Assembly: GCA_902774015.1 (NCBI GenBank)
Contig: CACYHB010000013.1
Span: forward strand, 1-43,041
DNA: 43,041 nt
Origin: Oscillospiraceae bacterium
Lineage (GTDB): Bacteria; Bacillota; Clostridia; Oscillospirales; Oscillospiraceae
Direction of reading: 5' to 3'
The translations under genes and the position numbers were made by a program. Below, piece after piece: positions 1-8,826 of the stretch. The first letter of the stretch is position 1. Each line of letters starts with the position of its first letter. The notes below the pieces were generated by a model that worked only from the letters and a program-made list of their open reading frames with translations, was not told the DNA's origin and searched no databases.

Positions 1-40
1 GAAAAAGCCTCTGAACCATTTGATGATTCAGAGGCTTCTT
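1..40 (-). terminator. Intrinsic terminator downstream of groEL
   Basis: An 11-bp perfect stem (AAGCCTCTGAA, positions 5-15, with 27-37) and an 11-nt loop are followed on the minus strand by a run of five T. It lies about 130 nt past the groEL stop. The 41-171 stretch between them holds no gene that I can see. Confidence 0.8.
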
Positions 41-171
41 CATAGTTACTCATTAGGCGCAAAGCTTTCTGCGTAAGGTCTGCGTAAGCTCGAACTTTTC
101 GCATTTAAAAGTTTGCGTTTTCATGAAGAATAGATACTAATTTGCTTGATTTCTCACTCGAAAGTTACATC

Positions 172-1800
<1,629 letters not shown>

Positions 1801-1821
1801 TCAAAACGCCTCCTGCAACTA

Positions 1822-2106
1822 TTATTCGATAATGGCCAGAATATCGGACTGGCGCACGATGGTGTACTCCTGATCGTCCAGCTTGACCTTGCTGCCGCTG
1901 TACTTGCCGATCAGCACGTTCTCGCCGGGCTTGACGATCATCTTGACCTCGTTGCCGTCCACCAGACCGCCGGGGCCGACTTCAACGACCTCATAGATCT
2001 CGGGCTTCTCCTGGGCAGAAGCGGTCAGGAAAATGCCGGAAGCGGTCTTCTCCTCCGCCGCGTTCTGCTTGAGAACCACTCTGTCAGCCATGGGTTTGAG
2101 TTTCAT
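1822..2106 (-). CDS. groES: GroES, 10-kDa co-chaperonin
   Basis: Heptameric lid of the GroEL chamber. At 94 aa it has the usual family length. It begins MKLKPMADRVVLKQ and contains the co-chaperonin core EVVEVGPGG, GENVLIGKYSGSKV and a final DILAIIE. The mobile-loop region (EEKTASGIFL, about residues 18-27) that contacts GroEL is present. The start has GGAGG with a good spacing. First gene of the operon, directly below a CIRCE operator and a sigma-A promoter. Confidence 0.97.
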   Translation of the reverse strand: MKLKPMADRVVLKQNAAEEKTASGIFLTASAQEKPEIYEVVEVGPGGLVDGNEVKMIVKPGENVLIGKYSGSKVKLDDQEYTIVRQSDILAIIE

Positions 2107-2158
2107 TGCTTCTATACCTCCATAAATTTACTTACAATTTGGGTTGCTGACAAAAATC

Positions 2159-2199
2159 AGCAGCGTTAGCACTCAAAATACCTGAGTGCTAACGCTGCT
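2159..2199 (-). promoter_or_regulatory. CIRCE operator (HrcA binding site)
   Basis: The canonical TTAGCACTC-N9-GAGTGCTAA lies at 2166-2192, embedded in a longer 16-bp perfect inverted repeat (2159-2199). It sits between the promoter and the groES start, where HrcA represses heat-shock transcription in Firmicutes. hrcA itself is not in the window. Confidence 0.97.
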
Positions 2200-2200
2200 T

Positions 2201-2228
2201 ATCATACCACACTTTTCTGTTTTTTCAA
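2201..2228 (-). promoter_or_regulatory. Sigma-A promoter of groES-groEL
   Basis: On the minus strand: -35 TTGAAA (2223-2228), 16-nt spacer, -10 TATGAT (2201-2206). The start point falls at the edge of the CIRCE repeat, so HrcA would block initiation. Confidence 0.85.
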
Positions 2229-2324
2229 GTCCCCGGCGGAAAAAAGTTCTGAACATTTTGTTAAGGCCGCTCAGGAAAGGCGCTGCGGGGCCGCGACGGT
2301 CTGCGAAGCGCGCAGGATCTCGTC

Positions 2325-3251
2325 TCAGCGTGTCGGATCGTCGAAAAACCGCATCCCCTTGGGGACGATCAGCTTCAGCGCCTTCGGCACCATGCGCATG
2401 ACCACGTGGTCGGCCTGCATCTCTTCACCGTCCACGTTGATGACTTCGGTGCGGCCGAAGGTCATTTCCAGCGCGCCGCCGGTTCGCAGGTGCGTCACGT
2501 ACCGGGGCATCTCATCCGCCTTGCCGGCGGCGTACTTGCCGATCAGCGCGGCAAACTCCAGGAGACTTACTTTCTTCACGACAAAGACGTCCATGATCCC
2601 GTCGTCCGGCCGGGCGTGCAGGCTGGGATTGAAGCCGCCGCCGTAAAAACGCCCGTTGCAGGCGCAGACCAGCGTGGTCTTCCCGCTGCGCTGAAAGTCG
2701 CCGCAGGAGACGGACATTTCGCTGGAAATGCCCTTGAACACGTTCACCGCCGCCGACACCACATAGGCCGACGCCTTGCCGAGCAGGGGGATGCCGCCGT
2801 ATTTGTGCACCTCGGTGCCGACACGGGCGTCGATGCCCACCGAACAGATGTTGACGCTCCAGCGGCCGTTGCAGTCGATCAGGTCGATGGCGCGCTCTTC
2901 GCCGTCCAGCAGTGCGTCCAGATCCCGGAAGAGATCCTTCTCCTCGCCGAACATGCGGCAGAAGTCGTTGCCGGTGCCCGTGGGAAAGGGGCAGACCGCC
3001 ACGTTGGGCTGCTCGGCCGCGCCGCAGACGCATTCGTTGAAGGTGCCGTCGCCCCCGCAGGCGTAGACGCGCAGCTGTTCGCCGAGCCCGGCCTCGGTAA
3101 TGATCTTCCGCGCGGCGTCCATCGGCCCGCATGTCACATAGATTTCAAAGCTGTCCTCCCGATCCTGAAAGGCTTTTTCCACCTTTGCGCGTACCTCCGC
3201 GGTTTTGTCGGAGCCGCCGGCGACGGGATTGACGATGAAAAGATGCTTCAT
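2325..3251 (-). CDS. Diacylglycerol/lipid kinase (YegS/BmrU family)
   Basis: Soluble or membrane-associated ATP-dependent lipid kinase, likely acting on diacylglycerol or a related lipid. The 308-aa product begins MKHLFIVNPVAGGS. It has the DAGK catalytic motifs VYACGGDGTFNE (about residues 63-74) and FPTGTGNDF (about 88-96), and a C-terminal beta domain containing INVDGEE. I chose the ATG at 3251: it overlaps the stop of the upstream methyltransferase gene as ATGA and is preceded by GAGGAGAG. An in-frame ATG 39 nt upstream lies inside the neighbouring gene. Family and fold are secure. The exact lipid substrate is not. Confidence 0.9.
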   Translation of the reverse strand: MKHLFIVNPVAGGSDKTAEVRAKVEKAFQDREDSFEIYVTCGPMDAARKIITEAGLGEQLRVYACGGDGTFNECVCGAAEQPNVAVCPFPTGTGNDFCRMFGEEKDLFRDLDALLDGEERAIDLIDCNGRWSVNICSVGIDARVGTEVHKYGGIPLLGKASAYVVSAAVNVFKGISSEMSVSCGDFQRSGKTTLVCACNGRFYGGGFNPSLHARPDDGIMDVFVVKKVSLLEFAALIGKYAAGKADEMPRYVTHLRTGGALEMTFGRTEVINVDGEEMQADHVVMRMVPKALKLIVPKGMRFFDDPTR

Positions 3252-4375
3252 TTTCTCTCTCCTCTGTCTGTAAACATAAAGAGGTCGCATTTGATCATGC
3301 CGTTATAGAGCTTGCGCTTTTTGTCGGCCTTGCAGCCGAAGCAGCGCTCAAACTCCGTGTGGGACGAGAGCAGATAGAGCTGCCAGCCGGGGCAGCGCTC
3401 CAGCGCTTTACCGAAGCCGGTATACAGCGCCTCCGCCTCCTGCTTTTCCATGATACGCTCGCCGTAGGGCGGGTTGGTGACAATGACGCCCCGCTCGGTC
3501 TGCCGGTCGAACGCCATCGCGTCGGCGACGGCAAAGCGCACGACGTCGTCCACGCCGGCGCGCTCGGCGTTCTTTCGCGCAATCGCGACGGCCTTCGGGT
3601 CCACGTCCGAGGCGAAAATCGAATACTCGCCCCGAAACTCCTTCGCCCGGGCCTGCTCCTTCGCGCGCTCCCAGATCTTCGGATCCAGCGTCCGCCAGTC
3701 CATGGCGGCAAAATGCCGGCTGAGACCCGGCGCCCGGTTCTTTGCGATCAGCGCCGCCTCGATGGGGATGGTGCCGCTGCCGCAGAAGGGGTCGGCAAAA
3801 TCGCCCTTCCCCCGGTAGCGGGCCAGATTCACCATGGCGGCGGCCAGCGTCTCCCGCAGGGGCGCTGCGTTGTGCGCCGGACGGTAGCCCCGCTTGTGCA
3901 GGCCCTCGCCGCTGGTGTCGAGGCACAGGGAGGCCCGATCCTTCATAAGGGAAAAACGGATCTGCACCGTCTCCCCGGTCTCGGGGAACCACTGCAGCCC
4001 GTAACGGCTCCTGAGGCGCTCCGCCACGGCCTTTTTGATGATCCTCTGGCAGTCGGGGACGGAGGCCAGGGTGGAATTGAGGCTGTAGCCCGTGACGGGG
4101 AAGGCGGCGTCCTTCGGGATGAAGTTCTCCCAGGGCAGGGCGCGGGTGCCCTCGAAGAGAGCGTCGAAGCTCGGCGCCTCGAAGCACCCCAGCTCCAGCA
4201 GCACGCGCTCGCCGGTACGCAGATTCAGGTTGGCTGCGGCCAGCGCGTCGCTGCCGCCGGAAAAATATACGCGGCCGTTCTCAGCGCTCACCTCCGCCAT
4301 GCCCAGGCGGCGCAGCTCGTCCGCCGCCAGCCCTTCCAGGCCGAACAGGCAGGGCACGCAAAAACGCATTTCCAT
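3248..4375 (-). CDS. THUMP-domain rRNA guanine-N2 methyltransferase (RlmL/YpsC type)
   Basis: Class I SAM-dependent RNA methyltransferase, 375 aa. The N-terminal THUMP region (about 1-155, MRFCVPCLFGLEGLAADELR) is followed by the Rossmann methyltransferase domain with FADPFCGSGTIPIEAALIA (about 195-213) and the catalytic TNPPYGER (about 304-311). This is the family of RlmL, which makes m2G2445 in 23S rRNA, and of Firmicute YpsC. It lacks the second methyltransferase half of E. coli RlmKL, which is normal for Firmicutes. It is the first gene of a two-gene operon with the lipid kinase (4-nt overlap) under the promoter at 4416-4444. The start could also be the second ATG, two codons in. Confidence 0.92.
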   Translation of the reverse strand: MEMRFCVPCLFGLEGLAADELRRLGMAEVSAENGRVYFSGGSDALAAANLNLRTGERVLLELGCFEAPSFDALFEGTRALPWENFIPKDAAFPVTGYSLNSTLASVPDCQRIIKKAVAERLRSRYGLQWFPETGETVQIRFSLMKDRASLCLDTSGEGLHKRGYRPAHNAAPLRETLAAAMVNLARYRGKGDFADPFCGSGTIPIEAALIAKNRAPGLSRHFAAMDWRTLDPKIWERAKEQARAKEFRGEYSIFASDVDPKAVAIARKNAERAGVDDVVRFAVADAMAFDRQTERGVIVTNPPYGERIMEKQEAEALYTGFGKALERCPGWQLYLLSSHTEFERCFGCKADKKRKLYNGMIKCDLFMFTDRGERK

Positions 4376-4415
4376 GGATGCTCCCCGTTTCTTTCAGTAT
4401 TCTCACTGTTTTTGT

Positions 4416-4444
4416 ATCTTACATCATTTTTCGATCCTTGTAAA
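4416..4444 (-). promoter_or_regulatory. Sigma-A promoter for the RlmL-like gene and lipid kinase gene
   Basis: Minus strand TTTACA (4439-4444), 17-nt spacer, TAAGAT (4416-4421). It lies about 40 nt upstream of the start codon in an AT-rich gap that divides two divergent units. Confidence 0.7.
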
Positions 4445-4532
4445 TAACGTTTTAAGCAGTTTTACAGCAAAACATTTTGAATATTATGCATATTTATTTG
4501 CTGAGAAAGTTCGAAAAAACAGAAAAAAACTA

Positions 4533-4561
4533 TTGAATTTTTTGAACAATAGCGGTATAGT
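4533..4561 (+). promoter_or_regulatory. Sigma-A promoter for the 4606 gene and the CstA-type gene
   Basis: Plus strand TTGAAT (4533-4538), 17-nt spacer, TATAGT (4556-4561). It is followed about 30 nt later by GGAGG and the ATG at 4606. The region upstream (about 4445-4532) is strongly AT-rich. Confidence 0.8.
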
Positions 4562-4605
4562 ATGAGTTGGTCATAATTTGTTCATTTTTTGGAGGAAGCC
4601 GTCCC

Positions 4606-5118
4606 ATGCCGATCACGCGCGAGCAGTTTGCAGAGGTGTTGAAGGACGCCTACAGCGCCTACTACGACATTGCGGACGACGCCGGGACGGAGCTGCCGCT
4701 GCTCTTCCGGGCCGACTACAAGGACCGTGACGAGCACTACTGGTTCGTAAAGAGCGCGACGGTATGGGTCAACGAAAAAAATGAACATGCCTACGTTTTC
4801 TCCGCCCCCTTCTTTGATGCGGACAGCGTGAAGGCCTGCGTGGACTATGCGCTGGCGGACGGGCTGCCCCGCGTCAGACCCCACAAGGAGCACCAGTGCA
4901 CCAACATCAAGGTGGTGTTTCTGGCCGACCGGGCGGACGATGCGGTGCGCAGGGCCGTGAAGAAGCTGAACTTCACGAAAAACTACAAGTTCGGCCTCTG
5001 GGGCTATACCAATCTGCTGGCGGGCATCACGGATCTGACGGAGAAAAAAACCGTCACCAACATGGCCGGGCATGATCTGGAGCCCTTTTTCAAGAAACTA
5101 TTTGCCGTCAGGGAATGA
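4606..5118 (+). CDS. Conserved-looking protein of unknown function, upstream of cstA
   Basis: 170 aa, soluble, no signal peptide or membrane segment. It begins MPITREQFAEVLKDAYSAYYDI, rich in charged and aromatic residues, with the later segment FTKNYKFGLWGYTNLLAGITDL. I do not recognise the family. I chose the start at 4606 because GGAGG (4591-4595) lies 10 nt before it; the longer frame has no ribosome site. It sits under its own promoter and only 52 nt before the CstA-type gene, on the same strand and with no terminator between. They are therefore probably co-transcribed, which makes a regulatory or accessory role for the transporter possible but unproven. Confidence 0.75.
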   Translation: MPITREQFAEVLKDAYSAYYDIADDAGTELPLLFRADYKDRDEHYWFVKSATVWVNEKNEHAYVFSAPFFDADSVKACVDYALADGLPRVRPHKEHQCTNIKVVFLADRADDAVRRAVKKLNFTKNYKFGLWGYTNLLAGITDLTEKKTVTNMAGHDLEPFFKKLFAVRE

Positions 5119-5170
5119 TCCCGGGCCGCAATTAGTTAATACAATACTTTTTCATTAAGGAGTGAAAAGT

Positions 5171-6865
5171 GTGAGCGCATTACTGATTCTCTTAGTCGCG
5201 GTCGTTCTGCTTGCTCTGGGCTATGTCTTCTATGGCAGCTGGCTGGCCAAGCAGTGGGGCGTCGACCCCAACCGCGAGACCCCGGCCCACACCAGCTACG
5301 ACGGAATGGACTTCGTTCCTGCCAACCCCGCCGTTCTGATGGGCCACCACTTCTCTTCGATCGCCGGTGCAGGCCCCATCAACGGACCGATCCAGGCCGC
5401 CGTGTTCGGCTGGGTTCCCGTTTTCCTGTGGTGTGTGTTCGGCGGCATCTTCTTCGGTGCCATGCATGACTTTGGCGCCCTGTTCGCCTCCATCCGTCAC
5501 AACGGCGGCTCCATCGGCCAGATCATGAAGGACTCCATGGGCGTCAAGGCCCAGCGCCTCTTCATCGTCTTCGCCCTCGCTGTTCTGATCCTGGTCATCG
5601 CCTCCTTCACCGCTGTCGTGGCCGGCACCTTCGTGTCTGTGGATCCTTCCGCTCCCACCTATGCCGCCAACGGCGCCACCGCAATGACCTCCATCCTGTT
5701 CATCGTCATTGCCGCCATCTTCGGTTTCTTCGTGTACCGCAAGAACGCCAAGATCGGTCCCGCGACCGTCATCGGCATCATCGGCATCATCGCCATCGTC
5801 TTCCTCGGCCAGGAAATCGGCCTGCACTTCAGCCGCACCTTCTGGGTCCTCTTCATCGCCGTGTACGTCACCGTGGCTTCCCTGCTGCCCGTGTGGATCC
5901 TGCTGCAGCCCCGTGACTACCTGAGCTCCTTCCTGCTCTACGGCATGATGGGTCTTGCCCTCATCGCCATCATCGGCGGCTCCTTCACCGGTGTTGCTGT
6001 CGTCCAGGTTCCTGCTTTCACCGGCCTGGTCAACGCTGCCGGTCAGCCCATCTTCCCCTTCCTGTTCATCACCGTCGCCTGCGGCGCCTGCTCCGGCTTC
6101 CACTCTCTGATCTCTTCCGGTACTTCCTCCAAGCAGATCAACAATGAGAAGGACGCTCAGATCATCGGCTACGGCTCCATGGTCATCGAGTCCGCCCTGG
6201 GCGTTATCGCTCTGATCGCTGTCGGCGTGGTGTGGAACCTGGTCGGCGACAAGTATCAGATGTCCGCTCCTCCCACCATCTTCGCCGGTGGTATCGCCAC
6301 CATGTTCGATTCCTTCGTGCATGGCTCCTACAGCACCATCTACAACCTGTTCACCCTGGCCGTCTCCGTCTTCGCTCTGACCTCTCTGGACTCCGCAACT
6401 CGTCTGTGCCGCTACCTGTTCGCCGAGCTGCTCACTCCGGAAGGAAAGACCCATGATGATCTGACCGGTGCTGCCAAGTTCTTCAGCACTCCTATCGTCT
6501 CCACCCTGATCATGGTCGTCATCGGCTGCGGCATGGGCTTCATGGGCCTGTCCCAGATCTGGAGCGTGTTCGGTGCTGCCAACCAGCTGCTCGCCGGCGT
6601 GGCCATGCTCGCTGTCTGCACCTGGCTCGGCAAGATCGGCCGCAACAACAAGATGTTCTTCTTCCCCATGGTCTTCATGCTCTGCGCGACGATCACCGCT
6701 CTGTGCTTCACCATTGTGAAGGGCTTTGCCACCATCGCTGCCGGCGCTCAGTGGGGCACCTACTTCCAGGTTATCTGGAGCATCGCTCTGGTTGTCCTGG
6801 CGGTTGTCCTGGCTGTCATGTCCTTCAAGACTCTGTCCGCTCAGGCCAAGTCCAAGAAGGCGTAA
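5171..6865 (+). CDS. cstA: CstA-family transporter (carbon starvation / pyruvate or peptide uptake)
   Basis: Polytopic inner-membrane protein, 564 aa, with many hydrophobic helices. Family features visible: an N-terminal helix, PAHTSYDGMDFVPANPAVLMGHHFSSIAGAGPINGP (about residues 35-70, a CstA hallmark), MHDFGALFASIRHNGGSIG, and ACGACSGFHSLISSGTSSKQI (about 300-320). Relatives are proton-coupled pyruvate symporters (BtsT) or peptide-uptake proteins (E. coli CstA, about 700 aa). This is the shorter Firmicute form. I chose the GTG at 5171: AAGGAG (5157-5162) stands 8 nt before it, while the earlier in-frame GTG at 5162 overlaps that site. Codon use is strongly biased, which suggests high expression. 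The substrate is not decided by sequence. Confidence 0.9.
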   Translation: MSALLILLVAVVLLALGYVFYGSWLAKQWGVDPNRETPAHTSYDGMDFVPANPAVLMGHHFSSIAGAGPINGPIQAAVFGWVPVFLWCVFGGIFFGAMHDFGALFASIRHNGGSIGQIMKDSMGVKAQRLFIVFALAVLILVIASFTAVVAGTFVSVDPSAPTYAANGATAMTSILFIVIAAIFGFFVYRKNAKIGPATVIGIIGIIAIVFLGQEIGLHFSRTFWVLFIAVYVTVASLLPVWILLQPRDYLSSFLLYGMMGLALIAIIGGSFTGVAVVQVPAFTGLVNAAGQPIFPFLFITVACGACSGFHSLISSGTSSKQINNEKDAQIIGYGSMVIESALGVIALIAVGVVWNLVGDKYQMSAPPTIFAGGIATMFDSFVHGSYSTIYNLFTLAVSVFALTSLDSATRLCRYLFAELLTPEGKTHDDLTGAAKFFSTPIVSTLIMVVIGCGMGFMGLSQIWSVFGAANQLLAGVAMLAVCTWLGKIGRNNKMFFFPMVFMLCATITALCFTIVKGFATIAAGAQWGTYFQVIWSIALVVLAVVLAVMSFKTLSAQAKSKKA

Positions 6866-6885
6866 GCCGATCGCAAAAAATTATC

Positions 6886-6916
6886 AAAAGGACGCTGCAT
6901 CCGCAGCGTCCTTTTT
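6886..6916 (+). terminator. Intrinsic terminator of cstA
   Basis: Stem AAAAGGACGCTGC / GCAGCGTCCTTTT with loop ATCC, ending in a T run, 20 nt after the stop codon. Confidence 0.92.
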
Positions 6917-6932
6917 CTGAGGGTTTACTCGT

Positions 6933-7490
6933 ATGTTTTTTGATCCGACCTTATACCGCGGCCGTCCGGCGGAAGCGCGCATCCCCAAGGAGGAGCGCTG
7001 CTACGATCTGCTGGACCGTCTGGGCATTGAGTACTACCGCGTGGACCACGAGCACGCCGACACCATCGAGGCCTGCCGGGAGGTGGAGAGTCTGCTTGGC
7101 TGCAGGATCTGCAAGAACCTCTTCCTCACGAACCGGCAGCAGACGGATTTCTATCTGCTGCTCATGCCCGGGGACAAGCCCTTCAAGACCAAGCTCCTCT
7201 CCAGACAGATCGGCTCGGCCCGCCTGAGCTTTGCAAGCCCGGAGCATATGCAGAAATACCTGGACATTACGCCCGGCTCCGTGAGCGTTCTGGGGCTCAT
7301 GAACGACCGGGAGAAAGCCGTCAAGCTGCTGGTGGACCGGGATCTGCTGCAGGAGGAGAGCTTCGGCTGCCACCCCTGCATCAACAGCTCCAGCCTGCGC
7401 TTTTCCACCGCCGATCTTTTTGCGCGCCTGCTGCCCGCTCTGGAGCATGAGCCCGGCTTCGTAGACTTCCCCTGGACAATCGAGGATTGA
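6933..7490 (+). CDS. YbaK/ProX-type aminoacyl-tRNA deacylase
   Basis: Free-standing trans-editing domain that hydrolyses mischarged tRNA; the closest functional type is the ProXp-ala/PrdX group, which clears Ala-tRNA(Pro). The 185-aa product is one YbaK fold. It shows YYRVDHEHADTIEACREVE, the conserved CKNLFLTNRQQTDFYLLLMPGDKPF (lysine about residue 56), SVLGLMNDREKAV (about 116-128) and GCHPCINSSSLRFS (about 147-160). GAGGG lies 9 nt before the ATG. It is a single gene between two terminators. Specificity (Pro versus Cys editing) is inferred from similarity. Confidence 0.85.
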   Translation: MFFDPTLYRGRPAEARIPKEERCYDLLDRLGIEYYRVDHEHADTIEACREVESLLGCRICKNLFLTNRQQTDFYLLLMPGDKPFKTKLLSRQIGSARLSFASPEHMQKYLDITPGSVSVLGLMNDREKAVKLLVDRDLLQEESFGCHPCINSSSLRFSTADLFARLLPALEHEPGFVDFPWTIED

Positions 7491-7514
7491 TCTGACCATG
7501 CTCTGCAAAGAGAT

Positions 7515-7559
7515 GGCCCCGGTCGGCTCTTACGCCGATCGGGGCCGTTTTGCGTTTTT
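7515..7559 (+). terminator. Intrinsic terminator after the tRNA-deacylase gene
   Basis: A 13-bp stem with one G-T pair (GGCCCCGGTCGGC / GCCGATCGGGGCC), then GTTTTGCGTTTTTA. It reaches the stop codon of the convergent tetR gene. Confidence 0.85.
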
Positions 7560-8127
7560 ATTCCTGATCCCGGACTTTGCGCCGGAGCAGGTCCTCGGCG
7601 GCGTCTTTCTTGAGTTGGCAGATGCGGTGCATGTCGTCCAGGATGTCGTCCCGCATCCCGCGGGAGATACAGTCCACCACCCAGCCGAAGCAGGCGCATT
7701 TGTGGTAGCGGATGATCAGCTCCTTGTCCCGCTCGTTGACGCGTCGCCCGTCGAGCACCGTGTCCACATAGGTGCGCACCGTATGCTCGCAGATGCGCCA
7801 GAGGCAGTTGGCGTAGGTGCTGCGATTGTCGGAATTGTAGATGTGCAGGATGGCACGGCGGTTCTGCATGGCAAACTGGAGGGCGGTATCCAGGCAGTCC
7901 TCCAGGGACTGGATGCTGGGATACTCCCGCACGATGCGCTCCACCTCGTCCGAGCAGATCTCCTCCAGCAGTGCCGGTATGTCCTGATAGTGATAGTAGA
8001 AGGTGTTGCGGTTGATGCCGCAGCGGTCCGTGATGTCCCGCACGGTGATCTTGTTGAGCGTGCGCTCCTCCAGCAGCTGCAGAAACGCTGTGCGGATCAT
8101 CTGTTTGGTCTGCATCATGTTCCCCAT
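7558..8127 (-). CDS. TetR-family transcriptional regulator
   Basis: 189-aa DNA-binding protein. The N-terminal helix-turn-helix (ITVRDITDRCGINRNTFYYHY, about residues 27-47) has the TetR signature TFYYHY. The C-terminal half is a helical ligand/dimer domain with an AcrR-type C-terminal fold (YANCLWRICEHTVRTYVD), and I cannot name its ligand. It is the last gene of a four-gene operon. Two starts are possible. ATG 8127 has AGGA just upstream. ATG 8118 gives the ATGA overlap with the thioesterase stop that the rest of the operon uses. It may autoregulate the operon, but no palindromic operator was obvious at the promoter. Confidence 0.9.
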   Translation of the reverse strand: MGNMMQTKQMIRTAFLQLLEERTLNKITVRDITDRCGINRNTFYYHYQDIPALLEEICSDEVERIVREYPSIQSLEDCLDTALQFAMQNRRAILHIYNSDNRSTYANCLWRICEHTVRTYVDTVLDGRRVNERDKELIIRYHKCACFGWVVDCISRGMRDDILDDMHRICQLKKDAAEDLLRRKVRDQE

Positions 8128-8822
8128 TTTTCCTGCTCCCCGTAATCCAGCTCCATGCGGAATACCGGTCCGTCATTGACTCCTTCGACGTAATAGCGTT
8201 CGCCTTCCCGACCCCAGGACACGCGCATACTCTCGCCCAGGCGGATCTCGCTCTGATGCTCGGTGACGATCCGGCGGGGGTGGTCCTCCGTCCGGCCGAT
8301 GCAGCCCTCCGCCAGATCGTAGTATCGCGTGTTGTTCATGTGGCCGTTGCTGTCCAGCACGTCTTCCGTCACCGAGTAGTTCCGGCTCTCACAGGTCGTG
8401 AGTCTTGCCGGGGCGGGCGGGCGGCGCTCCTCCAGCCCGGTCACAAGGGGCTGGAGGATCACGCCGTGCTCCTCCGGATTCACCATTTTCCGCGTCTCGC
8501 GGTCCACCACGGTCCAGACGCTGCTCCCGGAGAGGAGGCAGTCGCCCTCCCTGTCCAGCAGGCGGTAATACCGGGGCATCATGCTGTGGCGCGTCTGCCC
8601 GGGCCAGGTCTGCAGGCGGAGCGCCTCTCCCGGCTCCGGCCAGCGGGCTGTGCGCACCAGATAGCGCACCACCACCCACATCAGGCCCTTTTCCCGCAGG
8701 TCGTCGCCGCTGAGACGGTAGCCCACACATTGCTCGCCCGCGATATCCTGCAGCCAGAGGAAGAGCTGCCGCGTGGAGAGGCCCTCCGCCGGGACGGTCA
8801 GCATTTTTTCATAGATCTCCAT
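8115..8822 (-). CDS. Acyl-ACP thioesterase (FatA/FatB-like, double hotdog)
   Basis: Releases free fatty acid from acyl-ACP. The 235-aa product begins MEIYEKMLTVPAEGLSTRQL. The first hotdog half contains VVVRYLVRTARWPEPGE. The second contains the catalytic-type motif DVLDSNGHMNNTRYYDLAEG (N159, H161), matching the plant/bacterial NxHxNNxxY signature. I chose the start at 8822 because AGGAAG is spaced 7 nt before it. An open frame 49 codons longer upstream overlaps the glycosyltransferase gene and has non-native composition. It starts 4 nt after the GT39 stop and overlaps tetR. Next to a lipid-linked-sugar type glycosyltransferase it may supply acyl chains for an envelope lipid (inference). Confidence 0.88.
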   Translation of the reverse strand: MEIYEKMLTVPAEGLSTRQLFLWLQDIAGEQCVGYRLSGDDLREKGLMWVVVRYLVRTARWPEPGEALRLQTWPGQTRHSMMPRYYRLLDREGDCLLSGSSVWTVVDRETRKMVNPEEHGVILQPLVTGLEERRPPAPARLTTCESRNYSVTEDVLDSNGHMNNTRYYDLAEGCIGRTEDHPRRIVTEHQSEIRLGESMRVSWGREGERYYVEGVNDGPVFRMELDYGEQEKWGT

Positions 8823-8826
8823 ACAT

